Below are positions 61,702 through 64,000 of a DNA stretch of 64,000 bases, one piece after another. A program made the position numbers and the translations under genes. Position 1 is the stretch's first letter. Each line of letters starts with the position of its first letter. This DNA comes from Spirochaeta thermophila DSM 6192 (GTDB taxonomy: Bacteria; Spirochaetota; Spirochaetia; Winmispirales; Winmispiraceae): NCBI RefSeq assembly GCF_000147075.1, contig NC_014484.1, positions 1,505,501 to 1,569,500 on the forward strand. Direction: 5' to 3'. The notes beneath the pieces are model-generated. The model did not search any database and was not told where the DNA came from. It was given only the letters and a program-made list of their open reading frames with translations.

Positions 61702-62949
61702 CTAGGCCACCCCCGCCCCGTTCTGGCGGTAATCCGCGAGGAAATCGGCCAGGCGCCCGATGGCGTCCCGAAGCGTGTCCTTGTCGGGAAGGAACACGAT
61801 CCTGAAGTGGTCGGGGTGCGGCCAGTTGAACCCCGTGCCCTGCACCACCTGGACCTTCTTCTCCCTCAGGAAATCGAGCACGAACAGCTCGTCGCTCTCG
61901 ATGCCGAAGCGCTCGGCATCGAGCTTCGGGAAGCAGTAGAGGGCACCCTTCGGCTTGCGACACGAGACCCCCGGAATCTGGTTGAGGAGCTCGTAGCAGA
62001 GGTTCCGCTGCTCGTAGAGCCTGCCGCCCGGTCTCACGAGGTCGTCTATGCTCTGATACCCGCCGAGGGCGGTCTGGATCCCGAACTGGGCGGTCATGTT
62101 GCTGCACAGGCGCATACTCGAGAGGAGCGAGATCCCCTCGATGTAGTCCTTGGCGAGCGGCCGCTTCTTGCCGCTGATCATGAGCCACCCCGCACGGAGT
62201 CCGGCGGCCCGGTAGGCCTTCGAGAGGCCGTTGAAGGTGAGACACAGGGCATCCTCGGCGATGAGCGACATGGGGGAATATGCGGCCCTCGCATCCTCGT
62301 CATAGATGATCTTCTCGTAGATCTCGTCCGAGAAGATCACCAGGTTGTGTTCACAGGCGATCTCGTAGATCTTCTCCAGCACCTCCCGAGGATAGACCGC
62401 ACCCGTGGGGTTGTTGGGGTTGATGACCACGATGCCCTTCGTGCGCGAAGTGATCTTCCGCCGTATGTCCTCTATGTCGGGTATCCAGTCACTCTCCTCG
62501 TCGCAGATGTAGTGTACCGGTCTGCCACCCGCCAGACGGGTGACCGCAGTCCACAAGGGATAGTCCGGAGCGGGGATGAGCACCTCGTCCTCGGGATTGA
62601 GGAGGGCCTGGAGGCTTATGGAGATGAGCTCGCTCACGCCGTTGCCTATGAAGATATAGTCGGTGTCGGCGTCGAACACCCCCTTGGCCTGGTAGTACTG
62701 CATCACCGCCTTCCGGGCGGGAAAGATACCCTTGCTGTCTCCGTACCCCTGCGCGTTCGGCAGATTGATGATGATGTCGTGGAGGATCTCGTCCGGGGTG
62801 TTGAATCCGAACGGCGCAGGGTTCCCGATGTTGAGCTTGAGGATCTGGAATCCCTCCTCCTCCATCCGTCTCGCCTCGTCCATGACAGGCCCGCGGATCT
62901 CGTAACACACGTCGTCGAGCTTGTGCGACTTCTGGAACAGTTGTTTCAT
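61702..62949 (-). CDS. PLP-dependent aminotransferase, AlaA/AlaT-like
   Basis: A 415-residue fold-type I aminotransferase. L-N-I-G-N-P-A-P-F-G-F starts the substrate region, N-P-N-N-P-T-G is the PLP-contacting loop, and the Schiff-base Lys is in N-G-L-S-K-A-Y-R-A-A-G-L-R-A-G-W. R-I-V-F-L-P carries the carboxylate-binding Arg. The opening M-K-Q-L-F-Q-K-S-H-K-L and Y-G-D-S-K-G-I match the glutamate-pyruvate (alanine) aminotransferase branch, but aspartate or other substrates are possible. The ATG overlaps the stop of the upstream membrane-protein gene by four bases. Confidence 0.9.
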   Translation of the reverse strand: MKQLFQKSHKLDDVCYEIRGPVMDEARRMEEEGFQILKLNIGNPAPFGFNTPDEILHDIIINLPNAQGYGDSKGIFPARKAVMQYYQAKGVFDADTDYIFIGNGVSELISISLQALLNPEDEVLIPAPDYPLWTAVTRLAGGRPVHYICDEESDWIPDIEDIRRKITSRTKGIVVINPNNPTGAVYPREVLEKIYEIACEHNLVIFSDEIYEKIIYDEDARAAYSPMSLIAEDALCLTFNGLSKAYRAAGLRAGWLMISGKKRPLAKDYIEGISLLSSMRLCSNMTAQFGIQTALGGYQSIDDLVRPGGRLYEQRNLCYELLNQIPGVSCRKPKGALYCFPKLDAERFGIESDELFVLDFLREKKVQVVQGTGFNWPHPDHFRIVFLPDKDTLRDAIGRLADFLADYRQNGAGVA

Positions 62950-63746
62950 ACGTACACCCGTTCTACCGCATCGGCTATGAGTTTGTTCATGATAAGTACC
63001 ACAAGCTCCTCCCTGTGTCCATCGAGGTAACGTCTCAGGGCGGACCTGGGTACGGCACGGAGAAAGGCTTCCCTCTTCTCTTCGAGGAGCGTCCGTCGCT
63101 CCTCGTCCTTGGGGAAGAACTCGCTGAGGGCATGGAACGAGAGCAGACGGACGGCGGGGTTCCTTCCCCCGTCGAGGAGAGAGAGGAACACCCGTTCCGC
63201 CTCTTCGTACTCGTTGCAGAGGATGAGTCCGTAGCCGTGGAACCACTGTGACCACTCCCTGTCGGCGCCTTTGAGTCGCCCGACAGCGTTCGCATAGTGA
63301 TCCCGTATCGCCTCGCCTTCGTTCGAGAGTATCAGGGGAAGTCCGAGTTCGAGGAGAAACGTCCGGTGTACCGCGGGATTCACCTCTTCGAGAAAGACAT
63401 CGAGCCTCCGAATGGCCTCCCAGTCCCCCCTCATGGCAGCGAGCGTGAGATAGAGTTGCACGTCCCCCCGGGAGACCCGCCTCAGCTTGAAGATCCGGTT
63501 CGAGAGGAGCTCGTAGAGGGCATCCCACTGTTCTTCCTCTAGATAGGAAAAGAACAGACGGTTCCTCGTATAGAACACCACAAGGAGCACGAGGAGGAGG
63601 AGAAACCCCGCGAGCAGGTACCAGTACGAGGACCAGAAGGACACGGCATACTCCCAGCCGAGCATCCAGAAGGGGAGCAACACGAGGAGGAGGGATGCGA
63701 GGACCACCACGCCGACGAAGGCAAGAAAAAGGACCTTAAATTTCAC
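62946..63746 (-). CDS. Membrane-anchored protein of unknown function
   Basis: A 266-residue protein with two N-terminal membrane helices (about 5-30 and 40-60), followed by a soluble helical part. The soluble part has a repeat-like look (E-E-E-Q-W-D-A-L-Y-E-L-L, later E-Y-E-E-A-E-R-V-F-L-S-L-L), suggestive of TPR-type packing. I do not recognise a family. The start is GTG with AGGAG nine bases upstream. It is co-transcribed with the aminotransferase gene. Confidence 0.7.
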   Translation of the reverse strand: MKFKVLFLAFVGVVVLASLLLVLLPFWMLGWEYAVSFWSSYWYLLAGFLLLLVLLVVFYTRNRLFFSYLEEEQWDALYELLSNRIFKLRRVSRGDVQLYLTLAAMRGDWEAIRRLDVFLEEVNPAVHRTFLLELGLPLILSNEGEAIRDHYANAVGRLKGADREWSQWFHGYGLILCNEYEEAERVFLSLLDGGRNPAVRLLSFHALSEFFPKDEERRTLLEEKREAFLRAVPRSALRRYLDGHREELVVLIMNKLIADAVERVYV

Positions 63747-63807
63747 CGTGTTTTCTCCTATAATGAAAGAGAGTGTAACGTATACCCCATGGGGCGGTCA
63801 ACAGAAG

Positions 63808-64000
63808 ATGAAACAGATCCCGGTGAAAGATCTCAAACCCGATAGCTACTGTTCGGACGACCTGTACCTGGACGAGGAATACATCCTCCTCCCTCCTGAG
63901 GTGCCTATCTCATCGGAGCTCATCAACCGTCTCCTGCGATGGGGATTTCTCACCGTGTGGAGCAACGGCAGTCTCTCGGACAGTCCACCAGGGGGGATAC
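63808..64000 (+). CDS. Probable HD-GYP c-di-GMP phosphodiesterase, N-terminal part (cut by window edge)
   Basis: Sixty-four codons are visible. The sequence I-P-V-K-D-L-K-P-D-S-Y, then Y-L-D-E-E-Y-I-L-L and I-S-S-E-L-I-N-R-L-L-R-W-G-F, resembles the N-terminal segment of spirochaetal HD-GYP proteins (treponemal type). The catalytic domain itself lies outside the window, so this call rests on resemblance of the N terminus alone. There is no signal peptide. A TATAAT at 63759-63764 could be its -10. The ribosome-binding site is weak. Confidence 0.5.
   Translation, partial: MKQIPVKDLKPDSYCSDDLYLDEEYILLPPEVPISSELINRLLRWGFLTVWSNGSLSDSPPGGI

Noticed and set aside
1-64000. tRNA, rRNA, CRISPR or insertion sequence
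   Set aside because: No cloverleaf, conserved rRNA block, spaced direct repeats or transposase-like frame was noticed on reading either strand. Short tRNAs could be missed by eye.

Overview
The window is about 64 kb of compact, GC-rich (roughly 60 percent or more) bacterial chromosome. It holds 52 protein genes, two of them cut by the window edges, and I see no rRNA, tRNA, CRISPR array or transposon. Gene content points to a free-living, polysaccharide-degrading spirochaete, with a thermophilic anaerobe of the Spirochaeta/Winmispira thermophila type as best guess. The clues are xylan enzymes and CBM lipoproteins, an ABC sugar importer, outer-membrane barrels, the c-di-GMP and response-regulator repertoire, and a terminal HD-GYP gene that resembles treponemal ones. 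The species assignment is inference from gene content and style, not from a marker gene.

Region 1 (1-12556) is a glucuronoxylan utilisation locus. Reading leftwards it has a GH4 alpha-glucuronidase with a CBM lipoprotein, a CBM22-like lipoprotein, a GH67 alpha-glucuronidase with a GH3 beta-xylosidase, and an ABC sugar importer (binding protein plus two permeases) followed by a GH30 enzyme. An outer-membrane barrel gene is transcribed rightwards in the middle. The enzymes lack signal peptides, so the likely scheme is: bind xylan fragments at the surface, pass them through the barrel, import them by ABC transport, and debranch and hydrolyse them in the cytoplasm. Operator-like palindromes sit at several of these promoters.

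Region 2 (12600-20000) is housekeeping: isoaspartyl methyltransferase, a TrmH-type RNA methylase, an MFS-HEAT fusion, a DUF1820 protein, an HtpX-like protease, a cupin and glnS. Region 3 (19950-26531) pairs a short-chain dehydrogenase with an aldehyde dehydrogenase, facing an operon of an HD-type dNTPase and a large endonuclease Q-UvrD helicase fusion. Region 4 (26700-39018) is signalling: a Cache-GGDEF cyclase, a GGDEF(degenerate)-EAL phosphodiesterase, a CheY-like regulator, and a REC-STAS-REC protein followed by a hybrid kinase. It also holds an acyl-CoA synthetase, a phospholipase C-like protein and a degenerate DEAD-box protein.

Region 5 (39150-44854) is a TetR-controlled RND exporter operon with a LolA-like protein and an outer-membrane barrel, closed by a strong terminator. 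Region 6 (44950-56100) has a phosphohexomutase, TspO, a trpS-HAD-MutY-like operon, pabB and pabC, an AI-2E family permease, an SH3 lipoprotein, superoxide dismutase and Rex. Region 7 (56046-64000) is a gltX-glyS-tyrS operon that continues into an ABC permease and ATPase, then an aminotransferase operon and the start of an HD-GYP gene.

Features that recur across the window are 4-bp ATGA/GTGA gene overlaps, convergent genes whose 3' ends overlap by 4 to 70 bp, several genes whose -10 element lies only 6-8 nt before the start codon (probable leaderless mRNAs), and three tracts of extreme GC content with G-ending codons that begin or end inside genes.
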